Shown: positions 44,470-55,147 of the stretch, piece by piece
Layout: each line of letters begins with the position of its first letter
Numbering within the stretch: position 1 is the first letter of the stretch
From: Apoda limacodes
Taxonomy: Eukaryota > Arthropoda > Insecta > Lepidoptera > Limacodidae
Assembly: GCA_946406115.1 (NCBI GenBank)
Contig: OX291557.1
Coordinates: 23,344,501-23,408,500 of the forward strand
Length of the DNA: 64,000 nt
Direction: 5' to 3'
The notes under the pieces: model-generated
Seen by the model: the letters and a program-made list of their open reading frames with translations, nothing else
Told to the model about the DNA's origin: nothing
Database searches by the model: none
Translations under genes and position numbers: made by a program

Positions 44470-45400
44470 TGGGCATTTTAAATTTACATACTGTATTCAT
44501 TATTCTCAAATATTGTATGTTTGTTCCAAAATTTATTTACTTATTACGCCCAAGTCCAATTTGGAAATTTCCTAGTTTGATAGATCAATTTGATAGAATA
44601 TTTTTCATTTATCATTACCTCAATCAGCTTGGGACCAGTACTGTTTGCCTATCGATGGCGTTGCCATGCTAAAATATCAAATGTTGCTTTGCCTGCATTC
44701 CTCTCGTCAAAAATAGCGCTTATTATTTGTGTAAGAAAATTTTGAAAGTCGAAAACACTCATATTGCATACATGATAGAAGCTACAGAAGAGTGAAAGGC
44801 TCTATGTCCCGGCGTAGATAACCCAGAGGCACTAAATCGTCAAACACTTTGGGATACTCCAGGCATTGCACGAAGGTTTGATGCAATATTGTGTAAGCGA
44901 TCGTAACAAAGCACGCTTTAAAGCTATCTCAGTAAAACAGTCCGGTTATTGGCTTCACCCTTTTCCATCCCTGGACAATACTTGACAACGACAGTTTTAG
45001 GATCGCGATAGCAATTCGTCTTAGAGTACATGTATTTCATCCCCATAATTGCCCGTGTGGTAACTTTGTGGATAAGCTAGGCCTTCGTGGGCTTTCATGC
45101 CAAAACAGTGTCGGTAGATTTTCTCGTCATAGATCTTTAAACGACACAATCAAAAGAGCCCTTGCCACTATAAATATTCCATCTGTTTTTGAGCCTCTCT
45201 CGTGGTGATACGAGACGATGGCAAGAGACCAGATGGTCTGACACTCCTTCCCTGAATGTAATCGATAGCGGGGCCGGGCTCTAGTGTGGGACGCCACTCT
45301 TCAGTGAAACGAGTGTCAAAATTGCTTCGGGCGCCGAGGATGCAGAGCAGGGACCTAATTCTCACTTCATCCGAGATATTAGAGATTATCTGGAAGGCAC
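44470..45400 (+). pseudogene. decayed C-terminal part of an unassigned reverse-transcriptase family
   Basis: Plus-strand pieces in order: LNLHTVFIILKYCMFVPKFI then YLLRPSPIWKFPSLIDQFD (44478-44594), ISNVALPAFLSS (near 44676), ALNRQTLWDTPGIARRFDAI (near 44828), KQSGYWLHPFPSLD (near 44937), and the most conserved block, SFRIAIAIRLRVHVFHPHNC, PCGNFVDKLGLRGLSC and SVGRFSRHRSLNDTIKRALA (about 44995-45165), then DDGKRPDGLTLLP in another frame. The order and the C-x-C...GLSC...GRFSRH block match repeat-associated RT proteins of invertebrates whose clade I cannot name. The catalytic YADD region is absent, and there are several frameshifts and stops. Confidence 0.65.
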
Positions 45401-46294
45401 AATCTCGACTGTAAAATTTCGATCGTCGACATCATTTTCGCGTTTGCTGTATTCTCACAATCAATCGAAACAACCTTCGAACAAAATGTCGTTCGAAGCG
45501 GTGGAATGTTGCCATTGTGAACCGGTTACGCTACGAGGTGCGTTCCGTTGCACAGTTTTACAGCGTTTTTAAAAACGCCTATTCAAATATGCTTCTTTTG
45601 ATATATTGTAAAAAGGGTTCGGTGACTACAAAATGTTTGAAGCAACATTTTACGTGTGTTCCATCATTATTAATAAAGAAATAATAAGTATAACTAAGTT
45701 TGTAAACTAAATCCCTATTTCGAGAAATTGCTATAATCTTCCATAACTTCTTAAAAACACAAATTAATTAATTAATTAAGTATAACAACGTTAAACAAAA
45801 ACGGTAAAACGGTAGGTAAGAATATAGTCACAGACATACGAGTGTTTGTTTATATACAGAATGATTTTTCAAGTGGGAGTGCATGGCCAAATCCGAAACT
45901 ATGAGGAATAGCGAAAATTACTCGAAGGAGTCTCGGGCCCGATTTAGATGAGAAATAAAATGGCATCATTGGATTTTTGAAAAATTAATATTCATAGCCA
46001 GGAATTGAACCAATTGATTTTGAAAAAAAAACACTGTATTATTACATCATTCGGTAGTGTCGCTATAAGGCATGAATTCTGGGAAGTAATGACATACGGG
46101 AAACTTAAGGCAAGTGTTGGATAAGCTGCATCATATTTTAATGAATAACACCTACGTTACCTTACATTACTTGTACCTTGTTCGAATTGATGCTCAATAT
46201 TTTTTAACACACATTCGCAGCACAGTCATCTTCACAATATTATGTTCTTATACATATTTTTTATTATCTTTTGACGGGTTAAGGCCACAGTAAA
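45401..46294. other. unassigned spacer
   Basis: 45400-45560 is GC-richer and may be further decayed sequence of the element to its left; the rest is AT-rich with no features. Confidence 0.35.
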
Positions 46295-46350
46295 AGAAAA
46301 AACCGGCCAAGTGCGAGTCGAACTCGCGCACCGAGGGTTCCGTACCTACC
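46295..46350 (-). repeat. fragment of dispersed repeat family A
   Basis: AACCGGCCAAGTGCGAGTCG then CGCACCGAGGGTTCCGTACC, the outer end of the family. Confidence 0.65.
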
Positions 46351-46364
46351 ACCATTTACGTAAT

Positions 46365-46830
46365 TTACAAGTTAGTTTGGGAATTTGTGGCCACCTCGGC
46401 CGTAGCCGGCGTTAAAGGCCGGTGGGCCATAGCGTCCCTTGCCTCCTGGCGAGCTCGCTCGGTAACAAAATAACAAACACAAAATAAGACAATTTTAACA
46501 CTGTGAGTTTGAGATTAAAAGATAATGTTGTTTAATTTGGTTTTTATAAATAGCTACAGATTGTGAGCGCCTAATAGTCAGTGGAAGAGAATTCCATAGC
46601 TGTGAAAGAACGATTACAAAAATTAGTGTTGTGAGCTGGTGTTTTTAAAAGAAGACTAGTGGACAAGCGAATTGTAAGTGTAGAAGAGGAAATAAATTGA
46701 AATCGTTATCTTAAATAGTAAGGAGTTGATGCATTGAATAGTATGTTATAAAGTAGTGTAAGAGTATTCCGGCGAAGTCAAATTGGGAGCCACTTGAGTT
46801 GAGCACGAAATTGAGAGACACGATCGTATT
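46365..46830 (-). pseudogene. C-terminal remnant of a CR1-like LINE, minus strand
   Basis: The minus strand gives, over several frames, QLKWLPI (near 46800), LLYNILFNASTPYYLR, RFQFISSSTLTIRLSTSLLL and APAHNTNF-like sequence, then LWNSLPLTIRRSQSVAIYKN and QIKQHY (near 46540-46600). This order is the tail of the RT protein in CR1/L2-like LINEs. The GC-rich segment 46385-46470 would be its C-terminus or 3' UTR. Frameshifts are numerous and nothing is translatable. Confidence 0.6.
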
Positions 46831-46964
46831 AAAAAATAGGAAATTTAAATATAAGATCGTTATTTTCAATAGAAATATATCTAGAATTAACTAATTATTA
46901 GAAGTAAGAAAGTTGGGATGCGACGTAGAAGAATATGAAGAATATATCCTTTGTTACATAAATA

Positions 46965-47590
46965 AAAATAATAAACAAAAATTGCCTTTATTCTACCACA
47001 ATCTTACTTTACATTATTATAAATAATATATTATTCGTGCACTTAATTTTTAGAAATCACCTCTTTGGCGTAGGCCTTCCCCAGCTTTCTCTAGTTCTCT
47101 CTGTCCCTAGCTTGTCTTCTCCAATCTGGTCCACATCGTTCTGTAAATATGTCCTCCCATCGCTTTTTCGGTCTACTTCTTCCTCTCTGCCCTTCTCTTG
47201 GTCCCCATTCTGTTAGTTTCCTGCTCATTTGTCGTTTGCTATTCTGCACACATGACCCGCCCATTTCCATTATTTTTCTAGTATGTCAGTTACTTTTGTT
47301 CTCTCTCTCTTATTTTTTATTTTATATGATAATTTAATACCCAACATACTACTCTCCATTTTCCTTTAATGTATAGCTAATTAATTTTCGTCTTTCTTAC
47401 GGAAGGACCATGTTTGACAATCATAAGTTAGGCATGGTAGGATAACTGTGTCATAAAGTTTACTCTTTATTTCTATGTTTATATCTTTTTAAGAATAGCT
47501 TAATAATTTCTTTTAAATTCCAATACTTTTTCCAAGCAGTTTCTGGAATATTGTAAACTCTATCTAGCTGGTCATCCTGGCTGGTTAACT
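46965..47590 (-). pseudogene. C-terminal remnant of an RTE-type LINE, minus strand
   Basis: The minus strand reads, with breaks, IEIKSKLYDTVILPCLTYDC and QTWSFRKKDE (about 47395-47480), KMESSMLGIKLSYKIKN-like sequence, then MKMGGSCVQN in a frame equal to WAGHVCRIANDKW, and GPREGQRGRSRPKKRWEDIF (about 47145-47215), then RDRENxRKLGKAYAKEV. The WAGH...R.GRP..RW...W..LG.AY order is typical of the C-terminus of RTE-type endonuclease/RT proteins in insects. It is 5'-truncated with stops; a T-rich 3' side follows at 46970-47050. Confidence 0.75.
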
Positions 47591-47989
47591 TGTGTCTATG
47601 ATGGTGTTAATACTAGAACGAAGAACAAATTGCTTGTTACAAAATATTGGTTTTAAATTTTACATAGCGGTATTTTAATAAAACGTATACATTGATAACT
47701 ACAATATAATTTCTAGCTACAGCCTCAAAACATATTTTATTTTTGTTATCAATACGTAGCTTAGCATTTGTAATTAAGGTCAAGTACAACGTTCGACACG
47801 GCTGAACTGAAAGAGTATTTAATACGAGTAACTGACGACATACCTACGCGCTACGTGGTTAACGATGCAGGTAGAGATAATACGAGTTTACGACAAAATT
47901 CAATTTCCTGCTGATACAGGCTAAATATTGGATAAAACCGTTTTTTTTTGGATATCTAAGAATGCCTTTTCTAGCAGTCCTTATCAGCC
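47591..47989. other. unassigned spacer
   Basis: 47591-47640 may be a further decayed piece of the RTE element; the rest shows nothing. Confidence 0.35.
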
Positions 47990-48214
47990 TTATACGTCCT
48001 CGCTGTTGGGGACGGCGTACCCTCAAGGAGGGTGATTTGGGCCATAGTCCACATTTTGGCCCAGTGCGGATTGTGGACTTGACACAAATCCAGTGGTCTG
48101 AATAATCAAAGTTTGTACTTAAGACATTAGAAAAATACTCATTGGCATACGTCGGGCTCGAACCTCCACCACTCAAGATCCGCAAGGGGAAATCAAAATC
48201 CTTGGGCTACCATC
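47990..48214 (-). mobile_element. tRNA-derived SINE, family 1, minus strand
   Basis: From the 3' end: GTCCTCGCTGTTGGGGACGG, CTCAAGGAGGGTGATTTGGG, CCCAGTGCGGATTGTGGACT, then CCAGTGGTCTGAATAATC. The head has GTCGGGCTCGAACC (B-box) and CCTTGGGCTACCA. The middle CCTGCA block is deleted. Confidence 0.8.
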
Positions 48215-49734
48215 TTTTCTTAAACAATTTCCCTTTACATGGAATTGACCTACATACTTTTACAACATAGGAATTTTGGACTAACAAATCTATGAACTTT
48301 ACGGTATTGGGAAGTTGACATCACTATATTAACATTTCAAAAGTTAAGTGACTTTGTTAGGTACGTTCTTAACATTGTATTTGGTTTAATTTGTTCAAAA
48401 GATACTCTTTTCAGAAAACCGCTTTTCTTACAGCGTGTTGGCGCGACTTTAATACTTAAATAACTTATTTGATATTTGCTAATCTAGTAATTTTAAATAA
48501 TATTAATAATCTACGTAACTATATCTAAATAAAATAAAACCTCAAAAAATGAATATCAAAATTAAATAAACTAAAATTATTAAGTATATAGATAATGAAA
48601 AATTATAAAAAGAATACCTCATCTAAATAAGTACCTTGTGGTATAGCGCCTAAAATGCTGGCAGCATTACCTCGCTGCATAGCCAAACTATGTCCTTGCG
48701 CGTGTCCTGCTCTTAAATCTTAAGATTAAATTATATATTTAGCTTTTAAGATTATTTTAGGATATGTAGATTCCCTGATAAAATATTTATATTGCAAAAT
48801 TCACAAATCGAATCGTCTAGCGTCAGTTTATGAAGCATTTTTTATCATAGAAGCTCTTCCAAAGTGTCTTCAAATAAACTTCGTCAATTTATTCTAAATT
48901 GCTACTTTCTTGAACAAATAAAGCATGTTTGAATTTTATTACTGATCACAAACTCAGATTTCTCATCACACATGATTCGTTACACTGTGTTTGACAACGC
49001 TTATGTAAACCGAGTATGTTATATATGTGGTTTATCACATTATTAATCTTCATTTTAACTTTACCATTATTTATTCTGTTTGTAACGAATTACGTAACAT
49101 TAAAGTCTTTTGGTTTTTGGATGTAAGGTCGGGAAAAAAATATTCTATATAATTCCCTCATATCAAATATAAAAGTTCAGATGGAACCTCTGCAACAACG
49201 AAGTAAGGCCAGTAAAACTACCGCTCGCCGTGTACATATACAATTACATGCAGACGTTTACAAGGTGTGGTACTTGCCTTGTCAGTCGAGCTTTTGTCGG
49301 CGCCTCGAAAACAACGTTATCAAAAATATCAAAGTTTCAAGTAAAAATGTATGTATGTAATGTATTTACACGGCGAGCTGCAGTTTTGATTCGGTCTCTC
49401 TTCGTTGTCGTAGAGGTTCTATCTGAACTTTATTTATTTGATCTAAGAAAATACCACGTTTTTCTCTGTCCCGCTAGATACTATATCAAAATCAAATCAC
49501 CCCGTTGTACCGTTAAGACTTGCAGGAAAAGTGCTTTAGGTTTTACCATCTTAAGTATATACCCATCAATCCTATCTTATCCCTGTACAAAAAAATTAAG
49601 TCATCCCGTTGCATCTTCAAAACGGTTTCCTTTGGAAACTTGGTCGAAAAAAAATGTCTATCTAATTCTGTCCATAAGGCTAGTTAAAAAATTCTAAAGT
49701 TTGAAAATCTCATGCCGAGAGTTCCCGCCCTAGT
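48215..49734. other. unassigned region with one 155-codon plus frame
   Basis: The plus frame at 49230-49697 shows no recognisable domain, and its residue mix (many S, K, Y, L, I) suits chance translation of AT-rich DNA. No splice or promoter pattern supports it. Confidence 0.35.
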
Positions 49735-49862
49735 AAAATTTTCCACGGTTCAGTCCTTTTTATTTTATAATTAAGGAGTTGCCGTTGAAATCCTATACCG
49801 ATAACCGAATTTAGGGTGGGTAGGTTTAACCGAAATAACCGCGGGCAAATTTGGTTAGTCCA
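49735..49862 (-). repeat. fragment of dispersed repeat family B, minus strand
   Basis: GTTGCCGTTGAAATCCTATA, CCGATAACCGAATTTAGGGT and AACCGCGGGCAAATTTGG, the inverse of the first part of 38111. Confidence 0.65.
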
Positions 49863-50373
49863 ATATCTGTTGAAAATAAAGAGTTATATTCCTTTCTTCA
49901 TAAAATAGATATTGAAATACGATTTTCTAATTTTATAGTTCTGATTTTCATATTTGAGCGAGAAAATCTAGATTTCATCAATTAAATAAGATAACGTTTG
50001 TTCTCACATGAGACAATTACCTTTTAATTTATTTAAATGTCTGTGGAGACTTAGAATTAATACAATCAGGCTCAAGGGGCTCAAGGCATTACCTGAAAGC
50101 CCTAACACGAAATTATTATGTTAATTTTAGCGTAGCGTAAGCTCAAACAGGATCCGAGGGTACTCGCAGGTGGCAAAGGTGGCGTACATTGCGTTTGTTT
50201 ATTATTCTGTCAGATCTTATCAATGTAGGTAATGTAGGTTAATACTTACATTATATTTTGATGACTCATTTTACATGCAAATATAACTTATATTTTCTGT
50301 GTCTACTTATATTTATTATATAAAAAGACACGGAAAATCATTTTAAATATTGCAAATAGACCAAAACAGATAA
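49863..50373. other. unassigned AT-rich spacer
   Basis: Nothing recognised; this is the DNA next to the 3' end of the large LINE. Confidence 0.4.
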
Positions 50374-50673
50374 GTCAAAGTCAAAGTCAAAATGCTTTAT
50401 TCAAATAAGGATTTTACAATCACTTTTGAATCGTCAAAGTTATAAAATATTATTTTTTGAACCCTCCCACCTTCCCGCCGGTTCACAATGTTGTTGATTT
50501 CTACCGAGAAGAATCCGGCAAGAAACTCGATAGTTACTCTTTTAAAAACAATATCAATAATACAAATAAACTAAAATACAATTAATGTTTTATATAAAAA
50601 AATTTTAGTCGTACAATTTTATGTTTTTTCCATTTTAATTTGGTTTACCTATGCATCCTGTAATTGAGCATCA

Positions 50674-52510
50674 TCAGTCCCAAGGATTTTTATCATTTAC
50701 ATAATCTGAAATATTGTAGTATGCCTTTTTACAAAGTACCTGCTTGATAAAAGATTTAAATTTACTTATTGATAGATTTTGAATTTTATTGGGAACTTTG
50801 TTGTAAAAGTGTATACATTGCCCCATAAAAGAGTTACTTATTTTGTGTAGACGTGTATCATGCACCAACAGCTTATTTTTACTTCTAGTATTTACTTTGT
50901 GAACGTCACTTTTCTTGCTGAAACTATTGATATTTTTATGTACAAATAAAAGATTTTCATATATGTACTGCGACACTAAAGTTAAAATTTTTACTTCCCT
51001 AAACCTATCCCTTAGAGATATCCTAGATCCTAATTTATAAATAGCACGAATTGCCCTTTTTTGCAACAAAAATATTGTATTTACATCAGCAGCGCTACCC
51101 CACAATAGGATACCATATGTCATTAAACTATGGAAATAGCTAAAATATACTATTTTTGCAGTGTCGACATCGGTCAATTGTCTTATTTTCTTGATCGCAT
51201 ACACAGCAGAGCTAAGTTTTTTGGCTAGGTTATGAATATGAGGACCCCATTGAAGTTTGGAGTCCAGCGTTATGCCAAGAAAGACTGTTGAATTAACAAG
51301 TTCTAATTGCTCGCCATTAATATTAATACATGTCTGTCTCTGACTAACATTTGGTAATGTAAATTTAACACATTTGGTTTTTTTTTCATTAAGTAATAAA
51401 TTATTAGCGTTAAACCAATTTACAATTTTAGAAAGGGCATTATTTAATTCATTATAACATGTCTGTCGTCTCTTAACTTTAAAAAGCAAAGAGGTGTCAT
51501 CAGCAAATAAGTCAATGTCATGGTTTTTTACATTATATGGGAGGTCATTAATGTAAATAAGAAATAGAAAAGGACCTAAAATTGAGCCTTGAGGGACTCC
51601 CATAGTGACTGCTGATCCCGGAGATCTTTCACCGTTGACATCTATTTTCTGTACTCTCCTACTCATATAGGATGTCGAAAGGTCGAGATTTTGCCTCTAA
51701 TACCATAGTGATGTAGCTTCCTGATAAGATTTTCATGTTGAACACAGTCAAATGCCTTAGATAAATCACAAAACACTCCAAGGGCGTCATGCGAATCCTC
51801 CCAGGCGTTATATATATTTTTTAATAGTGCCACTCCTGCATCGGTTGTGGAACGGTCTTTCATAAAGCCAAACTGTTTACTACTAAGTAGCTCATTAATA
51901 CAGAAATGGGTTAACATTTGACAAAGTATGGTTTTTTCAAAAACTTTACTGAGTATAGGTAGTATTGAAATAGGCCGAAAATTATTAGGATCTGTTGAAC
52001 TACCTGATTTAGAAAGAGGTATAACTTTGCTAAGTTTCATCTCATCAGGAAACACACCACTATCAACACAACTATTAAAAATAATAGCTAAGGGTTGTGC
52101 TATAACATGAATAATTGAATTTATAGTTTTTACAGAAAGTCCCCAAAGGTCTGTGGTGTTTTTAATTTCTAATGTTTTAAATGTATTAATGATATCCGTA
52201 GGACTTATGTTTTTAAATACAAAGGGAACGTTACATTCAGGAATACTAGTTTTTAATAATTATTCTGCTAAGATTGGACTTGAGTTTAGATGTTCAGTTG
52301 TTTTGAATGGGATATTCCTAAAAAACTGTTCAAAGGCAACTGCTACCTCAGAATTTGTTTTAAAACTAGCATCATCTACAATCAACTCAAAGTCCTGACA
52401 AGAATTCCTAGCCTTACCAGTTTCATTATTTATTATGTTCCATGTAGTTTTTATTTTATTTGTTGAATTTTTTACTTTATGTCTGAGGTGAATTGCTTTT
52501 GCAACAAGAC
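50674..52510 (-). pseudogene. reverse transcriptase domain of the LINE
   Basis: Copies element RNA into DNA at the target nick. The frame resumes at about 52510 with AKAIHLRHKVKNSTNKIKTT and TWNIINNE, meets a TAA at 52262-52260, and continues with FPDEMKLSKVIPLSKSG, NNFRPISILPILSKVFEKT, KQFGFMKDRSTTDA and VFCDLSKAFDCVQHENL (motif A) to 51663. A one-base shift near 51680 moves the rest into another frame (51666-50674): GVPQGSILGPFLFLIYINDL (motif B), LFADDTSLLF (motif C, catalytic Asp pair kept), LNEKKTKCVKF, FLGITLDSKLQWGPHI and a C-terminal tail ending NPWD. All core RT motifs are present, so the damage is limited to one stop and one shift in this domain. Confidence 0.9.
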
Positions 52511-52683
52511 AGACCTTTTAAAGGTTTTTGAGTATTTTTTTAAATATTCCCTAAATATTTGGCTATTAATTATATTAATTCATACAGTTTACGCCTACTT
52601 TTATGAATACCTGGGGTAGCCCATTCACTAAAACTAAAGCGACTGGAAATAAGTTTCTTTTTTGCAGTAAATATTTTATTATA

Positions 52684-53547
52684 CTATGTAGTAATAGTGT
52701 CAAGAACAGTATTGTACATATCATTTGGGTCGCCATTATAAAGCAAATCTGGAAGTTTATGCATTAAGTTAGATTTAAATGATTCAACCCGTTTAGTTGT
52801 TATTGGTATAAATTTAATTTCCTTTTTAGTAATACTATTCTTTCTTTCTAAAACCACTAACTGTCCACAATGATCTGACTCTAGATTGCTTATAATTGAT
52901 TTTTGAATTGGTTTTATGTTAGTAAATATATTGTCTATGCAAGTGGCACTGGATACAGCAATTCTAGTTGGTTCACAAAACAAATTATTTAAATTAAAAG
53001 ACTGAAATAAGGCAAGCAATCTGGTGCTTAATGAGCTATTTTCCAAAATGTTTATATTGAAGTCTCCACAAACAATGATTTGTTTATTGGAATTGCTGAT
53101 TTTATTCAGCACTTCTTCCATAACTAATTCAAAACTATCATAAATTGCACAAGGCGGCTTGTATACACTCACAACAATGAGATGCTCAACTTCTATACAG
53201 GACAGCTCGGCAGTTCGCTCAACTGAGAGGCTCACAATGTCTTCACGTTCCTTAAACTTTAGCTGTTTATTAACTAAAATTAAAGAGCCACCATGGATAG
53301 CATTTACTCGGCTGAATGAACTTCCCACCTGGTGATTAGTGAAATTGAACATAAACTGATGGCTGCGTAGCCAGTGTTCAGTGATACATAAAATGTCAAT
53401 CTTTTGGCAGTTTATGAACAATTCAATTTCTAGTTCTTTCTGAGACATTCCTTGTATATTCTGATGCACCAGGTTCAATGGAATATTATTTTTAGTATGA
53501 CAAAGTTTATTTTTTTGTTTCTGTTTGCATAAAACTTGAGTAGACAT
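52684..53547 (-). pseudogene. AP-type endonuclease domain of the LINE
   Basis: 287 codons open on the minus strand. Motifs of the exonuclease-endonuclease-phosphatase fold appear in order: LNLVHQNIQGM (Asn motif), IDILCITEHWL (catalytic Glu), VVSVYKPP, IIVCGDFNIN (GDFN) and SDHCGQLVV (terminal SDH). It would nick the target DNA to prime reverse transcription. The first Met may not be the true start. The frame ends at TAG 52686-52684, just before a continuing FTAKKKLISSRFSFSEWATP linker in the same frame, so the TAG is a nonsense change inside ORF2. A frameshift follows before the RT frame. Confidence 0.9.
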
Positions 53548-53621
53548 AGATTGTTTAATATAATCATTATTAATGTTGGAATTATATAATATGCCAAAGT
53601 GGTCCTTTGTTGTCTGAAAAT

Positions 53622-54227
53622 TTAATTTAAATTATTACATGTCAAATTATTATACTGCTCAATAGAAGCAGGTTGTTTAGCTAAATGATTAGCTGAAATG
53701 TCAATTACACTATTATAATTGCACTGCTCAATAGAAGCAGGTTGTTTAGCCAAATACTTGGCTGAAATGTCAATTACGCTACTATAATTACACTGCTCAA
53801 TAAAAGCAGATTGTTTAGCCAAATTATTGGCTGTGGTATTAATATAAAATGATAGCGACAAGGCTACCACTCTGGTACAATGGTGTGTGAGATAATATTT
53901 ATGTCTTGTCCTTATATAATTATGTCTAAAAATACTGTTAGTATCTATCACATGAAAGTTATTGTTATTGCTAGACATAGTATGCAAAGCTAAATTTAAC
54001 TCACATCTAAGGTTGTTTTCCTCCTGTGGCAAACCCTTACAATAGGGAAATGTAAACATTACAATTTTTTTTACTTTAAGTGCGCTTATACTATTATAAT
54101 ATAGTCTTAATTCACTTTTATTTACATTACCCCTGTTACCGATAAATATTACTAATGTAGAGGATGGAGTGATTTTGTCAGACTTAATTAAACTTCTCAT
54201 TATATTAACATAATTGGCATTTGGCAT
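53622..54227 (-). CDS. ORF1 of the LINE (RNA-binding/esterase-like protein)
   Basis: 201 codons open, minus strand, ending 74 bp before the first ATG of the endonuclease frame. LVIFIGNRGNVNKSELRL, VMFTFPYCKGL and FHVIDTNSIFRHNYIRT followed by YYLTHHC resemble the C-terminal SGNH/esterase-like part of CR1-type ORF1 proteins (resemblance by eye). No zinc knuckle and no coiled coil are seen, so the N-terminal half may be lost or start upstream. The last 75 residues are three units of a 23-residue repeat (LAKQPASIEQCNYNSVIDIS), an unusual addition. It may be a genuine protein of the master element, but this copy cannot be shown to be active. Confidence 0.65.
   Translation of the reverse strand: MPNANYVNIMRSLIKSDKITPSSTLVIFIGNRGNVNKSELRLYYNSISALKVKKIVMFTFPYCKGLPQEENNLRCELNLALHTMSSNNNNFHVIDTNSIFRHNYIRTRHKYYLTHHCTRVVALSLSFYINTTANNLAKQSAFIEQCNYSSVIDISAKYLAKQPASIEQCNYNSVIDISANHLAKQPASIEQYNNLTCNNLN
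53655..53850 (-). repeat. 69-bp in-frame tandem repeat in ORF1
   Basis: Units start with CTGCTCAATAGAAGCAG at 53655 and 53724 and with CTGCTCAATAAAAGCAG at 53793 (plus-strand view), spacing exactly 69 bp. The third unit is more divergent. The period is a multiple of three, so the frame is kept. Confidence 0.9.
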
Positions 54228-54377
54228 ACAATTATTTAAAACTGGTTGTCCTACACTTGAGCTGAGAAAGTGTCCAAGATAGTTGATAAGATTGTTAGTG
54301 CTACATATGTCAAGTACAATATGTGTTTAGTCAGATAAAGCTAGAGTATGATGTAGCTATGTAATTATCAGAACATA

Positions 54378-54650
54378 GATCGGTTGTGGCCTAGGGGTTT
54401 CAATTTCGGATTTCGGGAGATTCGAATCCGGCGTGTACTAAAAAGTATTTTTCTTAATTTCCGAAGTACATTAATTATTATCACCACTGGCTTTTCGGTG
54501 AAAGAAATCATTGTTAGTTAACCTGCATACGTCAAAAAAAAAAGAAGTATGTCAAATCTACAATCCGCACTAGGCCCGCGTATGGACTGAGGCCTAAATC
54601 GCACTAGATGAGGAGGTATTGGCCGTGCCCTAACAGTGTGGACGTATAAG
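54378..54650 (+). mobile_element. tRNA-derived SINE, family 1, plus strand
   Basis: Head ATCGGTTGTGGCCTAGGGG and GATTCGAATCC (B-box), then ACCACTGGCTTTTCGGTGAA, a TTAACCTGCATACGTC block, CTACAATCCGCACTAGGCCC and TTGGCCGTGCCCTAACAGTG. It lies within 50-150 bp of the 5' end of the large LINE. Confidence 0.85.
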
Positions 54651-54760
54651 GTTGAATAGGATTTTATTATCAATTTAGTATATAAACTAGGCCTATCAAG
54701 TATAAAGTAAGCTATTAGTCCGGTACACAATATCAAACTATCAAAGTTGATTTAGAAAAG

Positions 54761-55131
54761 TATACTGTTACACTAAGTTGGAAATAATTTGTATATTGTT
54801 ACACTAAGTGGAAAATAATTTGTATATTACAACACCAAGTGGAAAATAATTTGTAAATTGTTAACACTTAGTGGAAAATAATTTGTACATTATAACACCA
54901 AGATGAAAATAATTTGTATATTGTTACACTAAGTAGAAAATAATTTGTATATTATTACTAAGTTGAAAATTATTTGCATATTGTTACACTAAGTGGAAAA
55001 TAATTTGTTTATTTATACAATAATTAGAAAATAATTTATATATTGTAACAATAAGTGGAAAATAATTTGTATATTATTAAAATAAGTGAAAAATAATTGG
55101 TATATTGTTACAGAAAGTGGAAAATAATTTG
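54761..55131 (+). repeat. 31-bp minisatellite, 12 units
   Basis: Twelve head-to-tail units of about 31 bp (two units are 32 and 29 bp) with consensus TATATTGTTACACTAAGTGG then AAAATAATTTG. Units vary mostly in the TGTTACACT part; the AAAATAATTTG part is nearly invariant. The array ends 16 bp before a LINE 3' end. Confidence 0.95.
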
Positions 55132-55147
55132 CATTGAAGGTTAGTTA

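Larger units (their letters stand above)
50374..54330 (-). mobile_element. nearly complete CR1/Jockey-superfamily LINE, minus strand
   Basis: About 4 kb. In minus-strand order: short leader, ORF1 (54227-53622), endonuclease (53547-52684), linker and reverse transcriptase (to 50674), then a 3' UTR of about 300 bp. It ends in a short tandem run of TTTGAC units (on the plus strand GTCAAA x3, 50374-50391) just after AATAAAGCATTTTGAC. Ending in short tandem units rather than poly-A fits CR1-like elements (known). The 5' limit is approximate; a family 1 SINE starts at 54378. It is broken by stops at 52684 and 52260 and by frameshifts near 52500-52600 and 51660-51690, so it is inactive but not old. 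Confidence 0.9.

Noticed and set aside
47859..48185. 108-codon minus-strand frame
   Set aside because: It runs through a SINE and its flank; the translated text is SINE sequence.
49230..49697. 155-codon plus-strand frame
   Set aside because: No domain, no splice or promoter context, and composition expected of AT-rich non-coding DNA.
52153..52398. 81-codon plus-strand frame
   Set aside because: It is the antisense of the LINE reverse transcriptase linker.
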